From: Actinomadura roseirufa
GTDB lineage: Bacteria; Actinomycetota; Actinomycetes; Streptosporangiales; Streptosporangiaceae
Direction: 5' to 3'
Assembly: GCF_900659635.1 (NCBI RefSeq)
Contig: NZ_CAACVB010000004.1
Location: forward strand, 1 to 64,000
DNA length: 64,000 nucleotides
A program made the translations under genes and the position numbers. Every line of letters starts with the position of its first letter. Positions within the stretch are counted from its first letter, which is position 1. The notes under the pieces were generated by a model, which saw only the letters and a program-made list of their open reading frames with translations, did no database searches and was not told the DNA's origin. This document shows positions 1 through 8,113 of the stretch, piece by piece.

Positions 1-150
1 GAGTTCGACGCGGTCATCGCCGTCCACCTGCGCGGCTCGTTCCTCGTCACGAGCGCCGCCTGGCCGCGTCTGCGCGAGCAGGGCTACGCCCGGATCGTCC
101 AGCACGGGGGCGAGCGCCTTCAGGGCCCCGGCCGGGTTCCCCCGCTCTAG
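1..150 (+). pseudogene. C-terminally truncated short-chain dehydrogenase fragment
   Basis: The first 33 or so codons read as the middle of a classical short-chain dehydrogenase/reductase: an FDAVIAVHLRGSF stretch (the helix after the NAG region) followed by WPRLREQGYARIV, which in this family normally runs into the conserved N-S/T-S active-site strand. Instead the similarity ends near base 99-105 and the frame runs into unrelated sequence, stopping at TAG 148-150. The Ser-Tyr-Lys catalytic part is therefore absent. The gene's start lies outside the window. The break coincides with the point where the opposite-strand regulator loses its own likeness to its family, so this is a junction rather than ordinary decay. 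Confidence 0.6.
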
Positions 151-2331
151 GGCGATCAGTGCCTCCAGCCGGCAGACGGGGAACAGGTCCTGCGCCCGGC
201 GGACCGCGCCGTGCGCGATGAGCCCCCGCGAGGCCGCCGCGTCCGCCGCGGCCTTCGCCAGGTCGCCGCGCGCGGCCGCGACACCGCCCGCGAGGAAGAC
301 CAGGCTGCCCCGGATGACGTCCGGCGGGTCCTCGGCGAGGGCGCGGGCGATCACCGCGAGCGCCTCGTCCCAGCGGCCGAGGGAGATCAACGGCTCGGCG
401 GTGTTGAAGGCGAAGAACGTCCCGGTGGTCCGCGCCACGCCGTACCGCCCGGCCTGGACGACGCCCCGCGCGGCCGCGTCCGCGGCCTCCTGGTGCCGCC
501 CGTACATCTCCAGCACGTCCGACCGGTTGATGAGGGCGCGCAGCAGCGGCTCGAACTCCCCCCGCCAGGTCAGCTCGACCTCCTCGACGTGCGCCAGGTA
601 GGTCTCCAGGGTGCCGCCGGCCAGCAATTCCTCCCCGGCGCCGCGCAGGCCGAGGACGACCTCGGTCTGCGCGTCCCCGACGGCGCGCGCGACCGCGAGC
701 GCCTCCGCCTCCGCCTCCCGCGCCTCGTCCTGCGTGCCGGGCAGGCAGATGGCCTGCTGCGCCAGCGTCGCCAGCACCCGCGAGCGGGTCCGGCTCGGCG
801 GGTCGGCGGGAACGGCCCGCACCGCAGCGCGCAAATCCTCGATCGCCTCGTCGCGGCCCAGCCGCATCCGCATCAGCCCGCGCCGCTCGTACAGCCGGGC
901 GGTGCGCTCGGGGTCGTCGCCCGGCTCGGCCAGCGCCGCGGTGGCCAGCCGCAACCCCGTCTCCAGCTCGCCGCTGAGATCGGCCAGCAGGACGGCCTGC
1001 TCCAGCACCTCGGCGTGCCCGGCGCCGATCCGGTGCGCCGCGTCCGGCACCCGGTCCCACAGCTCCAGCACGCGCGACGCCATCCGCAGCGACTCGGCGT
1101 AGGCGAGCGCCCTGCCGGTCTCGTGGACGGCGCGCCACGCGGCGGTCAGCGCCCGGACGACGTCGTGCGCCGCGTGCCAGTGGTAGGCCAGCGTCACCGC
1201 GAACCGCCGCTCCGGCACTAGGTCCGGGCGCTCCTCCAGCACCGCCGCGTACCGGGCGTGCAGCCGGGAGCGCTCGCCGGGCAGCAGGTCGTCATGGACG
1301 GCCTCGCGGATCAGCGCGTGCCGGAACGCGTACCCGTCCCCGTCCACCACCAGCGTGTTGGCCGCCACGGCGGGACGCAGATCCCGGGTCAGCGCCCGCT
1401 CGTCCAGCCCGGCGACCGCGGCCAGCAGCTCGTGCTCGATGCGCGCGCCGCCACCGGAGGCCACCCGCAGGACCTCCTGGGTCTCCTCCGGCAGCCGCTG
1501 GACGGCGCCGAGCAGCAGGTCGCGCAGCGACTCCGGCAGGTCGGATCCGCCGCCGGAGCCGACCAGCGCCTCCACGAACAAGGGGTTGCCCTCACTGCGC
1601 GCGAACGCCTCGTCCGCGGCGCGGGCCGTCCAGCCCGCGCCGAGGATGCCGCGCACCAGCTCGCTCACCTCGTCACGGCCGAGCCGCGCCACCTCGACCC
1701 GGCGCACCCGCTCGTCACGGCCGAGGTCGGTGAGCAGCGGCCGGAGCGGATGCGCGCGGTGCAGCTCGTCGGTCCGGTAGGTCGCGATCAGCAGCAGCGG
1801 CACGCCGTCACCGAGGTTGCGGACGAGGAAGGTCAGCAGGTCGCGGGTGGACCGGTCGGCCCAGTGCGCGTCCTCGACGGCCAGCACGACGGGACCCTCG
1901 GCGGCCAGCCGCTCCAGCAGCGTGAGGACCAGCTCGAACAGCCGCGCCCTGGCCTCGCCGGTGAAGGCGTCGTCGCAGTCCCCGAAGTCGGGCAGCAGCC
2001 GGCCGAGCTCGGCGCCGGACCCGGCGGGCAGCAGGCCGCGCACCCCGTCCACCCCGATCTCCCGGACGAGCGCACGGAGGGCGGCGGTGAACGGCGCGAA
2101 CGGAAGCCCCTCGGCACCGAGCTCCATGCAGCCCCCGACAAGGACCCGCGCGCCCTCGGCCCGCGCCCGCGCGCCGAAGGCACCGAGCAGCCGCGTCTTG
2201 CCGATGCCGGCCTCGCCGCCGAGCAGCACCGCCGAAGGCGCGCCGTCCCGGGCGGCGCGGAAGGCGGCGTCGAGCTCACCCGATTCCCGCGCGCGCCCGA
2301 CGAGCACCGGGCTGGTCACGTGAGCGTCCAC
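1..2331 (-). CDS. Large AAA/STAND ATPase transcriptional regulator (LuxR/AfsR type), C-terminus missing
   Basis: Minus-strand frame opening at GTG 2331 and still open at the window edge, at least 777 codons. The N-terminus carries a Walker A motif (GGEAGIGKTRL, residues about 35-45) followed by a Walker B-like VLAVEDAHWAD, and then a long TPR-like alpha-helical region typical of LAL/AfsR-type regulators. A C-terminal LuxR or similar helix-turn-helix would be expected but is not in the window. Likeness to the family seems to stop around base 100, where the antisense SDR fragment begins; beyond that the frame is open but probably not native. Role: signal-dependent transcription activator, target unknown. 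An alternative start is GTG 2319. Confidence 0.75.
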   Translation of the reverse strand, partial: MDAHVTSPVLVGRARESGELDAAFRAARDGAPSAVLLGGEAGIGKTRLLGAFGARARAEGARVLVGGCMELGAEGLPFAPFTAALRALVREIGVDGVRGLLPAGSGAELGRLLPDFGDCDDAFTGEARARLFELVLTLLERLAAEGPVVLAVEDAHWADRSTRDLLTFLVRNLGDGVPLLLIATYRTDELHRAHPLRPLLTDLGRDERVRRVEVARLGRDEVSELVRGILGAGWTARAADEAFARSEGNPLFVEALVGSGGGSDLPESLRDLLLGAVQRLPEETQEVLRVASGGGARIEHELLAAVAGLDERALTRDLRPAVAANTLVVDGDGYAFRHALIREAVHDDLLPGERSRLHARYAAVLEERPDLVPERRFAVTLAYHWHAAHDVVRALTAAWRAVHETGRALAYAESLRMASRVLELWDRVPDAAHRIGAGHAEVLEQAVLLADLSGELETGLRLATAALAEPGDDPERTARLYERRGLMRMRLGRDEAIEDLRAAVRAVPADPPSRTRSRVLATLAQQAICLPGTQDEAREAEAEALAVARAVGDAQTEVVLGLRGAGEELLAGGTLETYLAHVEEVELTWRGEFEPLLRALINRSDVLEMYGRHQEAADAAARGVVQAGRYGVARTTGTFFAFNTAEPLISLGRWDEALAVIARALAEDPPDVIRGSLVFLAGGVAAARGDLAKAAADAAASRGLIAHGAVRRAQDLFPVCRLEALIALERGNPAGALKALAPVLDDPGVALLAQTRPGGARDEERAAQVDGDDRVEL

Positions 2332-2519
2332 GCTTCAAGAATGCCAGCTCACGCGGACCATGCGCACAGGCGCAACCTTGGCACCGCCTGCCTCCCTAGC
2401 GGCGCTCCCCTCCGCTGGCCTTCCCTCGCTCACCACCTTTGCCTCCTCCGCTGGCCCCCTGGTCGCTCCCCACCGTTGGCCCCCTCGGTCGCTCCCACCC
2501 CTGACGCCCACCGTCACTC

Positions 2520-2712
2520 CCCGCCGCGGTCACCGCCCTCAACGGTCACCCCTCAAATGTCACCCCCCGGCGGTCGCCTCTCAGGCGGTCACCCCCCGGC
2601 GGTCACCCCCCGGCGGCCACCCCCCGGACGGTCGCTTCTCCGGTGGTCGCCCCCCGGAGCGGTCGCCTCTCCGGTGGCCCCCAGCGGCCCCCGGGGGCCA
2701 CCCTCAGCGGTC
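2520..2712. repeat. Degenerate C-rich tandem repeat (CGGTCACCCCC-like)
   Basis: The gap between the regulator start and the next gene is C-rich and carries about a dozen imperfect units of the form CGGTCACCCCCCGG / CGGTCGCCTCTC, spaced 12-18 bp apart. Open frames across it are low-complexity Pro/Arg/Ser text and are not credible as protein. Bases 2332-2520 are similar but less regular. It is one of several different unit sequences that fill intergenic gaps in this window. Confidence 0.6.
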
Positions 2713-2775
2713 GCTGCCACCCACGGTCACCCCCGCCGTCGGCCGCATGTCGGAGGGGCGTGCGAAGCTGGGATC

Positions 2776-3762
2776 GTGAGCGTCGATGACGAGCGGGACG
2801 GAGTGCCGCTGACCAACCTCGACCAGCCGCTGTTCGCCGGGGCGGAGGCGACCAAGCGCGACCTGGTCGACTACCTCGACGCCGTCGCGGACCGGTTCGT
2901 CCCGCACCTGGCGGGCCGTCCCCTGTCGGTGGTGCGGGTCCTGCGCGGGCAGAAGCCCTTCATGCAGAAGAACGTCCGCAACCCGCCGCCCTGGATGCGG
3001 ACGGTCGAGGTCTGGGCCGAGACCTCCCGCCGCGCGGTCTCCTACGCGCTGTGCGACGACCGCCGGACGCTGCTCTGGTTCGCCAACCAGCGCGCCGTCG
3101 AGTACCACTCGCCGCTCGCCCGCGCGGACGCGCCCGGCCGTCCCACCCACCTCGTCCTCGACATCGACCCGCCGGACGGAGCCGCGTTCGGCGCGGCCGT
3201 CGCCGCCGCGCGGCTCGTCCGCCGCGCCCTCGCCGACGCGGGCCTGGACGGCGCGGTCAAGACCAGCGGCGCCAAAGGCGTGCACGTGTTCGTCCCGCTG
3301 GACGGCCGTGCGGCCACCGAGGACGCCGCGGCCGCCACCCGCGCGCTCGCGGCCCGCGCCGAGCGCCTCGACCCGGCGCTCGCCACGACGGCGTTCATCC
3401 GCGAGGACCGTGGCGGCCGCGTGTTCCTCGACTCGACGCGTGCCGGAAGCGCCACGGTCGTCGCCGCCTACAGCCCGCGCGTCCGGCCGGGCGCCCCCGT
3501 GTCCTTCCCCGTCCCCTGGGACGAGCTCGACAGGGTCGGGTCGGACGGGGCTGGGCCGGGCGCCTTCACGCTCCACACCGTGCCCCGGCTGCTCGCCGGC
3601 CGCGACCCGTGGACGGAGCTGATGCCGCCGCCGCAGCCACTGCCCACCGACCTGGTCGCCGAAGGACACACGATCCCGGTCGCCCGAGTGCAGGCCATGC
3701 ACGAGGGCAAACGCCGCGCCAACCTCCGATCCAAGCAGGCCCCGGACGACCCGCAGAGCTAA
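2776..3762 (+). CDS. LigD-type primase-polymerase domain protein (stand-alone PolDom / Prim-PolC like)
   Basis: 328 aa from GTG 2776. It corresponds to the polymerase domain of bacterial LigD in the archaeo-eukaryotic primase superfamily, without ligase or 3'-phosphoesterase domains. The metal-binding pair is visible in LVLDIDPP (D129, D131) and the third acidic residue in VFLDS (D219); the nucleotide-binding KTSGAKGVHVFVPL follows at residues 162-175. Known relatives fill short gaps with ribonucleotides during end joining and excision repair. No Ku or ligase gene is nearby, so a free-standing repair polymerase is the best reading. A dispersed repeat begins shortly after the TAA stop. Confidence 0.85.
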   Translation: MSVDDERDGVPLTNLDQPLFAGAEATKRDLVDYLDAVADRFVPHLAGRPLSVVRVLRGQKPFMQKNVRNPPPWMRTVEVWAETSRRAVSYALCDDRRTLLWFANQRAVEYHSPLARADAPGRPTHLVLDIDPPDGAAFGAAVAAARLVRRALADAGLDGAVKTSGAKGVHVFVPLDGRAATEDAAAATRALAARAERLDPALATTAFIREDRGGRVFLDSTRAGSATVVAAYSPRVRPGAPVSFPVPWDELDRVGSDGAGPGAFTLHTVPRLLAGRDPWTELMPPPQPLPTDLVAEGHTIPVARVQAMHEGKRRANLRSKQAPDDPQS

Positions 3763-3785
3763 CAGCGGTGCTGTGTTCAATGCAA

Positions 3786-3852
3786 GCCCGGCCCAAGGGC
3801 TCGCCTGGCGGCTCGCTCCTTGACCGTGCTTGTGCGAGCGCGAATCGCTTCG
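3786..3852 (+). repeat. Dispersed 3'-flanking repeat, copy A
   Basis: About 65 bp starting GCCCGGCCCAAGG and ending AATCGCTTCG. It is repeated in inverse orientation at 35702-35772; the 32 bases 3821-3852 are identical and the flanking part is about 85% alike by eye. In both places it lies 10-25 bp beyond the stop codon of a gene and in the same orientation relative to that gene. It may be a 3'-UTR, terminator or dispersed REP-like element. The following bases to 4100 carry no gene that I can support. Confidence 0.75.
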
Positions 3853-4120
3853 CGATCTTCCCGGCGGGGCTCGCCTTCGGCATTGCCCCGCCGGTCAGGT
3901 CGCCCGCTCGCGCGACGGCCGGGCCCCATACGTCCGACCTAGGGCGTGCCCAGCTCGCCTTTTCGGCTGTTTCAGCGGGGTGTCCGGGAAATGGAACGGC
4001 GGCCTTGCGGCAGGGCGAACGGGCCGGTCGCCGCCGTCGGTCCGCTGGACAGCCCGTCGGACGGCGGGGCCTCATCGCGGCGCCCCTGTGACGCCGCACC
4101 GGATACCGCCCACGCTTCCG

Positions 4121-4153
4121 GGCGCGAGGGCGCGAGGGCGCGAGGGCGCGAGG
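4121..4153. repeat. Four copies of an 8-bp unit CGCGAGGG
   Basis: Perfect head-to-tail copies of CGCGAGGG in the roughly 975-bp gap between the polymerase gene and the dioxygenase gene. No gene can be supported in 3763-4738. Confidence 0.7.
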
Positions 4154-4254
4154 ACGTGCGGGGAGCGATAGCGAGTCCGGAGGTGGCGGGCGGAGAGGGG
4201 AACGCGTCCCAGGAGACTGGACGTGCGATACCCCGCGCGCGATGCCACCGGGGC

Positions 4255-4384
4255 GGTGCTCCCCCCGGGGTGTGATGCCCTCGGGTGCGGTGCCCCCCGG
4301 GGTGCGGTGCCCTCGGGTGCGGTGTCCGGGGTGCGGTGCTCCCGGGTGTGGCCCCCCAAATGCAATGCCCCCCGGGTGTGATGA
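4255..4384. repeat. Degenerate tandem repeat, GGTGCGGTGCCCYCSG unit
   Basis: Seven or eight imperfect units of about 14-17 bp, variants of GGTGCGGTGCCCCCCGG. The unit differs from those of the other arrays in this window. Confidence 0.65.
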
Positions 4385-4550
4385 TCCGGCGTGTGTCGGG
4401 CTGTACCTGCGCTCGCGGTCGGCGGTTGACCGGCTCGACGCGCTCCTCGTGGGGTGACCGGCCGCGGGCAGGGTGGCCCCGGCGCCGCCCTGCCCGCGGC
4501 CGGTCCGTGGCGGCGGGCCGCCCCCAGCGGCCGGCCCGCGTGGTCTCGTC

Positions 4551-4747
4551 CGGCCGGTTACACGAACCGGCTACATGAAGCTGGTTACACGGAACCGGGG
4601 ACCTGAAGCCGGTTACAGGGAGCCGGTTGCGCGAAGCTGGCTAGAGGGAGTCGGCTACGCGGAACCGGTTATGCAAAATCAGTTATGCAAAGCCGGTTAC
4701 GCGGAGCCAGCTACACGGGGTTGGTTGCACGGGGTCGGCTACACGGT
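4551..4747. repeat. Degenerate 15-bp tandem repeat (CCGGTTACACGGAGC)
   Basis: About 13 imperfect copies of a 15-bp unit, consensus CCGGTTACRCGGAGC, ending exactly at the stop codon of the minus-strand dioxygenase. The 15-bp period keeps one frame open with a loose five-residue period (G-Y-A-E-P), but there is no start with a ribosome site and no known family, so I treat it as non-coding. Confidence 0.75.
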
Positions 4748-5623
4748 GGCTAGGACCGGGGTGTAGTGCGCGGCCTCGTCGCCCTCGATGATGTAGCTGG
4801 CGTCCCCGGTGACACCGAACGGTGCGTCGCCCGCGACCGTGACCCGGTGCAGGACGCGCGCCTGGTCGCCATAGTCGTCAGGCGCGTAGTGCTGGGTGAT
4901 GCGGTTGTCGAACAGGACGAGGTCCCCCGGGTTCCACTGCACGCGCAGGATGTTCTCCGGACGGGTGACGTACGCCTGGAACAGCCTGAGGATGTCGCGC
5001 GACTCGGTCCCGGACAGTCCCACGATCTTCTGTGCGAAGCCGCCGATGAACAGTCCCCGCTCGCGGGTCTCCGGATGCACGCGGACGACCGGGTGCGCCG
5101 TCCGGTAGCGGCGGGACACGAACCGCCTGCGGTACTCGGCGGCCTTCTCGGCGTTGACGCGGGGCAGCGCGTAGTCGTGGTCGTTGGTGTGCTCGGCCCA
5201 CAGCCGGTCGGCGAAGTCCCGCAACTGCCGCGGCAGGTCCCGGTAGGCGGCGGCCGAACTGGCGATCAGCGTGTTCCCCCCGTGCGGCGGGACGACCAGG
5301 GCCCGCAGCGTGCTCAGCTTCGGCGGCGTCCGCACGAAGGACACGTCGGTGTGCCAGGTGTTGGAGCGGATGCCCTCCGCGCCGTCCACCGGAAGGATGT
5401 CGGGCCTGCCCTCGACCGACGGGACGGTCGGGTGCGCCCGGGTGAGGGCGCCGAACCGCGCGGCGAAGCGCAGCTGGCCCTCCTCGTCGAGACCCGCGTC
5501 GCGGAACACCAGCACCTTGTGCTTGAGCAGCGCCGCGTTGAGCGCGTCGAGGGGCAGGGCGTTCGGGTCGGCGCCGCTGTACTCGGCGCCGAGCCGGCCG
5601 CCGAGCGGCCGGGGGTCTGACAT
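4739..5623 (-). CDS. TauD/TfdA family Fe(II)/2-oxoglutarate dioxygenase
   Basis: 294 aa from ATG 5623, preceded on the minus strand by a GGAAGGGAAG ribosome site. The facial triad is complete: H91 and D93 in WHTDVSF and H245 in TQHYAPDD, with R260 in the LHRVT motif expected to bind the 2-oxoglutarate carboxylate. Family members hydroxylate taurine, alkyl sulfates or aryloxyacetates to release sulfite, sulfate or phenol; substrate cannot be read from the sequence. It stands alone between two tandem-repeat arrays with no ABC transporter beside it, which argues mildly against a dedicated taurine operon. Confidence 0.88.
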   Translation of the reverse strand: MSDPRPLGGRLGAEYSGADPNALPLDALNAALLKHKVLVFRDAGLDEEGQLRFAARFGALTRAHPTVPSVEGRPDILPVDGAEGIRSNTWHTDVSFVRTPPKLSTLRALVVPPHGGNTLIASSAAAYRDLPRQLRDFADRLWAEHTNDHDYALPRVNAEKAAEYRRRFVSRRYRTAHPVVRVHPETRERGLFIGGFAQKIVGLSGTESRDILRLFQAYVTRPENILRVQWNPGDLVLFDNRITQHYAPDDYGDQARVLHRVTVAGDAPFGVTGDASYIIEGDEAAHYTPVLATV

Positions 5624-5744
5624 GGGGCTTCCCTTCCAATGGTGGGCTCTTTCCGGCGGAACGGGTGCCCACAGAACATCACGGGACGGGCATATATGCA
5701 ATAATTCCTACCAGTTAAGTTAGGTACATCGAGTGCATCGGGCG

Positions 5745-5850
5745 CGATGGACATCGCGGGCGGGTGCTTTGTGTGCGAGTACCTCGCGCACACGTGCTTT
5801 GCGTGCGCGTGGTTTGACGTGCGCGTGGTTTGACGTGCGTGTGGTTTGAG
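5745..5850. repeat. Degenerate 15-17-bp repeat (GTGCGCGTGGTTTGAC)
   Basis: Five or six imperfect units between the divergent dioxygenase and PhnB-like genes, for example GTGCGCGTGGTTTGAC followed by the same again and GTGCGTGTGGTTTGAG. It lies in the 5' regions of both genes, so it may affect their promoters. Confidence 0.65.
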
Positions 5851-5924
5851 GTGCGATGAGTTCCCGGGCCGGGGAAGGTCTCCATCCAAGGAGAAGGAGG
5901 ACGCCCACCACCGGGGAGGTACCG

Positions 5925-6407
5925 ATGACCAGCGACGGATTCACGACGTGCCTGTGGTTCGACGGCCAGGCCGAGGAGGCCGCGCACCACTACGTCTCGA
6001 TCTTCAAGAACTCCCGACTCGGCCGGATCGGCCGCACCACCGAGGCGGGCCCCGGCCCGGCCGGATCGGTGCTGGTCGTCGAGTTCACGATCAACGGGCA
6101 GAAGTTCGTCGGCCTGAACGGCGGCCCGCAGTTCACGTTCAACGAGTCCATCTCGTTCCAGATCTTCTGCGACGACCAGGAGGAGGTCGACTACCACTGG
6201 AGCGCCCTGCTCGAGGGCGGCGGCGAGGAGTCCCAGTGCGGCTGGCTCAAGGACAAGTACGGCGTGTCCTGGCAGGTCATCCCCAAGGTCCTCACAGACA
6301 TGGTCGCCGATCCGGACCAGGAGAAGGCCGCCCGCGCCACCCGGGCGATGCTGTCGATGGGCAAGCTGGACATCGCCGCGCTGGAGCAGGCGTACAGGGG
6401 CGCCTAG
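5925..6407 (+). CDS. PhnB-like VOC superfamily protein
   Basis: 160 aa from ATG 5925 with GGGGAGG at 5913-5919. The sequence from CLWFDGQAEEAAHHYVSIF through ISFQIFCDDQEEVDYHWSALLEGG to SWQVIPKVL matches the '3-demethylubiquinone-9 3-methyltransferase' (PhnB-like) branch of the glyoxalase/VOC fold; these proteins are not methyltransferases and most have no proven substrate. A single-domain, cytosolic, probably dimeric protein. It is followed by a hairpin and then a repeat array. An upstream in-frame start at 5856 is possible but has a poorer ribosome site. Confidence 0.85.
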   Translation: MTSDGFTTCLWFDGQAEEAAHHYVSIFKNSRLGRIGRTTEAGPGPAGSVLVVEFTINGQKFVGLNGGPQFTFNESISFQIFCDDQEEVDYHWSALLEGGGEESQCGWLKDKYGVSWQVIPKVLTDMVADPDQEKAARATRAMLSMGKLDIAALEQAYRGA

Positions 6408-6423
6408 AACCGGTCTAGAAGAG

Positions 6424-6450
6424 CCCGTTTCGCGGGCGGGTCACCCGCCC
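6424..6450 (+). terminator. Nested hairpins after the PhnB-like gene
   Basis: GCCCG-tttcg-CGGGC followed by an overlapping GGGCGGGT-c-ACCCGCCC (6434-6450). Strong stems without a T tract, 17 bp after the stop; an intrinsic terminator of the U-poor actinomycete kind is likely. Confidence 0.5.
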
Positions 6451-6504
6451 GGCGGGGCAGTCTGAACCCGAGCCCCGCCGGGGGTCAGATCACGAAGCGC
6501 TGCC

Positions 6505-6790
6505 ACGCCCACCCAAGACGCGCTCGCACGAGAGGGGCTCGTCCGAGTCGGGCTCACCCGAGACGCGTTCGTTCGAGAGAGGCTCGTCCAAGGCGGGCTC
6601 ACCCGAGACGCATTCGTCCGAGCGGGACCTAATGCGGGGCGTGGCTCGTCCGAGACGCGTTCATCTGGGACGTGCTCGTGCGAGACGCGTTCCTCTGGGA
6701 CGCGCTCGTGCGAGACGCGTTGGTCCGGGACGCGTTGGTCCGAGATGTGCTCGTCCAAGGCGGGATCACCCTAGAGACGCTCGTCCAGGA
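6505..6790. repeat. Degenerate 15-16-bp repeat (CTCGTCCGAGACGCGTT)
   Basis: More than 15 imperfect units alternating CTCGTCCGAGACGCGTT, CTCGTGCGAGACGCGTT and GGCTCACCCGAGACG. Each unit holds a small inverted pair (CTCG..CGAG), so the array could fold extensively. No protein-coding frame is credible in 6451-6964. Confidence 0.7.
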
Positions 6791-6964
6791 CCATGTCGCT
6801 CAAGGTTGGTCGCGGAGCTAGGGCCTACGCGGGCGCTGTGGGCTCGGATTGGAGTGCTTACAGTGCGCCGCCAGGCGAGACTCCTGGGCCGGGATCGCGG
6901 TCAACGCAGCGGACCCCCAGGCGAGCCTGGGGATCGGGTTACGTTGCTGCGGTCAAGATTGTGG

Positions 6965-7579
6965 TCAGCTGTCGCGCATCGTGACGCCGGTGACGCCGGG
7001 CACGGCGCGGACGAGCATGTCCGCGACCCGCCGGGCCTGCGCGTCCGCCCTGCCGCGCAGTTCCACGACGCCGCCGTCGACCGAGACCTCCCAGCCCGGT
7101 CCGTCCGGGCCGTACTCGGCGAGCGCGGCGAGCACGTCGTCGCGGACGCGGGCGTCGCCGCCCGCCAGCACGGCCACCAGGTCGCGCCGGCCGACCATCC
7201 CGACGATGTCGGGGCCGTCCAGCACGGGCACGCCCGGCAGCCCGGTCTTCATCATCAGCTCCGCGAGCCCGGCGACGTCGCCGTCCGGCCGGGCGGTCTC
7301 GACCTCACGGATCATGACGTCCCCGACGCGCCGCGGAGCCGGTCCTCCGGGTGCGGCGGCCGAGCACGCGAACGCCCCCGGGTCGGCCCCCAGCGCGCCG
7401 CGCAGCAGGTCGAGCTCGCCGGCGACCCCGACCAGCAGCCCCGCCTCGACGACGGGCAGCGCGGCGACGTCGTGCTCGTACAGGACGCGGACGGCCTGCC
7501 GGACGGTGGCCGAAGCCGGGATCGTGACGACCGGGGACGTCATGGCCTCTCGGACCAGCAGGGCCTTGCGAACCGGCAT
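6965..7579 (-). CDS. CBS-pair plus BON domain protein
   Basis: 204 aa from ATG 7579, preceded by GGAGAACGCC. Residues about 10-125 form two CBS motifs (AMTSPVVTIPASATVRQAV and VGDVMIREVETARPDGDVAGL), which typically bind adenosyl nucleotides and sense energy state. Residues about 135-203 form a BON domain (VRDDVLAAL through VELRGRADAQARRVADML), a phospholipid- or ligand-binding fold usually found in secreted or membrane-linked proteins. No signal peptide is visible. Such CBS-BON proteins are common in actinomycete stress and dormancy regulons; a redox or hypoxia role here is inference only. Confidence 0.88.
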   Translation of the reverse strand: MPVRKALLVREAMTSPVVTIPASATVRQAVRVLYEHDVAALPVVEAGLLVGVAGELDLLRGALGADPGAFACSAAAPGGPAPRRVGDVMIREVETARPDGDVAGLAELMMKTGLPGVPVLDGPDIVGMVGRRDLVAVLAGGDARVRDDVLAALAEYGPDGPGWEVSVDGGVVELRGRADAQARRVADMLVRAVPGVTGVTMRDS

Positions 7580-7639
7580 GGCGTTCTCCTTCGCTCGCCT
7601 CCCCGTCTCATCTCCCCACGCCCGGCCGGGGATATGCGC

Positions 7640-7795
7640 GTCACCGGGCGCCCCGGTCGGACACGGCGCCGATCACCCGGCCGGTCACTCCGTCGATCAC
7701 CCGGCCGAGCCGGTCGCCAAGCAGGTCACAGGGCCGTTCGCCGGGCTGATCACAGGCCCGTCACCGGGCCGATCACGGGGCCGGCCGTTGGGCCG
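7640..7795. repeat. Degenerate repeat (CCGATCACSSGGCCGGTCAC)
   Basis: Seven or eight imperfect units such as GCCGATCACCCGGCCGGTCAC and GGGCTGATCACAGGCCCGTCAC. The array runs into the end of the DUF6295 gene, so that protein's last dozen residues (GPTAGPVIGPVTGL) are encoded by repeat units. Confidence 0.65.
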
Positions 7796-8094
7796 GATTC
7801 GCGGTGGTCCGCCGCGGGCGCCGGGCCCGCGGCGGACGCGAGACCCGGCGGTGCCGAGGCCAGGGCCTCGCGGATCGCCTCGATCAGGGCGAGCGCCGAC
7901 TCCTCGGTCAGCTCGACCGCGGCCCGCGCCGACGGGCCCTCGGCCGTGTTGGTGAAGTCGATGTTCACCGTGTGTTCACGGCAGGCGTGGAAGGGGTGGT
8001 CGACGTAGACCGCCCCGCCGGTCACCGTGAACCAGCCGGACGCGCCCTTGGCCGCGCCGTCGAGCTCCACCTTGTGGGTGCGGTAGGTGCACAC
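7750..8094 (-). CDS. DUF6295 family protein
   Basis: 114 aa from ATG 8094. Residues 1-85 match the DUF6295 pattern as I know it: MCTYRTHKVELDGAAKGASG, YVDHPFHACREHTVNIDF, EGPSARAAVEL and a helix ending in EALASAPP. Function is unknown. It follows the dienelactone hydrolase by 19 bp on the same strand and is probably co-transcribed. The last 25 residues are low-complexity and overlap the tandem repeat, suggesting that expansion of the repeat moved the stop codon. Confidence 0.8.
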   Translation of the reverse strand: MCTYRTHKVELDGAAKGASGWFTVTGGAVYVDHPFHACREHTVNIDFTNTAEGPSARAAVELTEESALALIEAIREALASAPPGLASAAGPAPAADHRESGPTAGPVIGPVTGL

Positions 8095-8113
8095 GAGGAT
8101 CTCCTGGGTTCGG

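Noticed and set aside
1258-3762. Very long plus-strand frame of 834 codons.
   Set aside because: Only its last 329 codons (from GTG 2776) encode a protein; the front part is antisense to the large regulator and low-complexity.
4473-4766. Open frame with a five-residue period (GYAEP…) over the 15-bp repeats.
   Set aside because: A period divisible by three keeps the frame open automatically; no ribosome site or family likeness.
5700-5730. CCTACCAGTTAAGTTAGG as a possible operator before the TauD-like gene.
   Set aside because: Only about 10 of 18 positions are symmetric; not distinguishable from chance.
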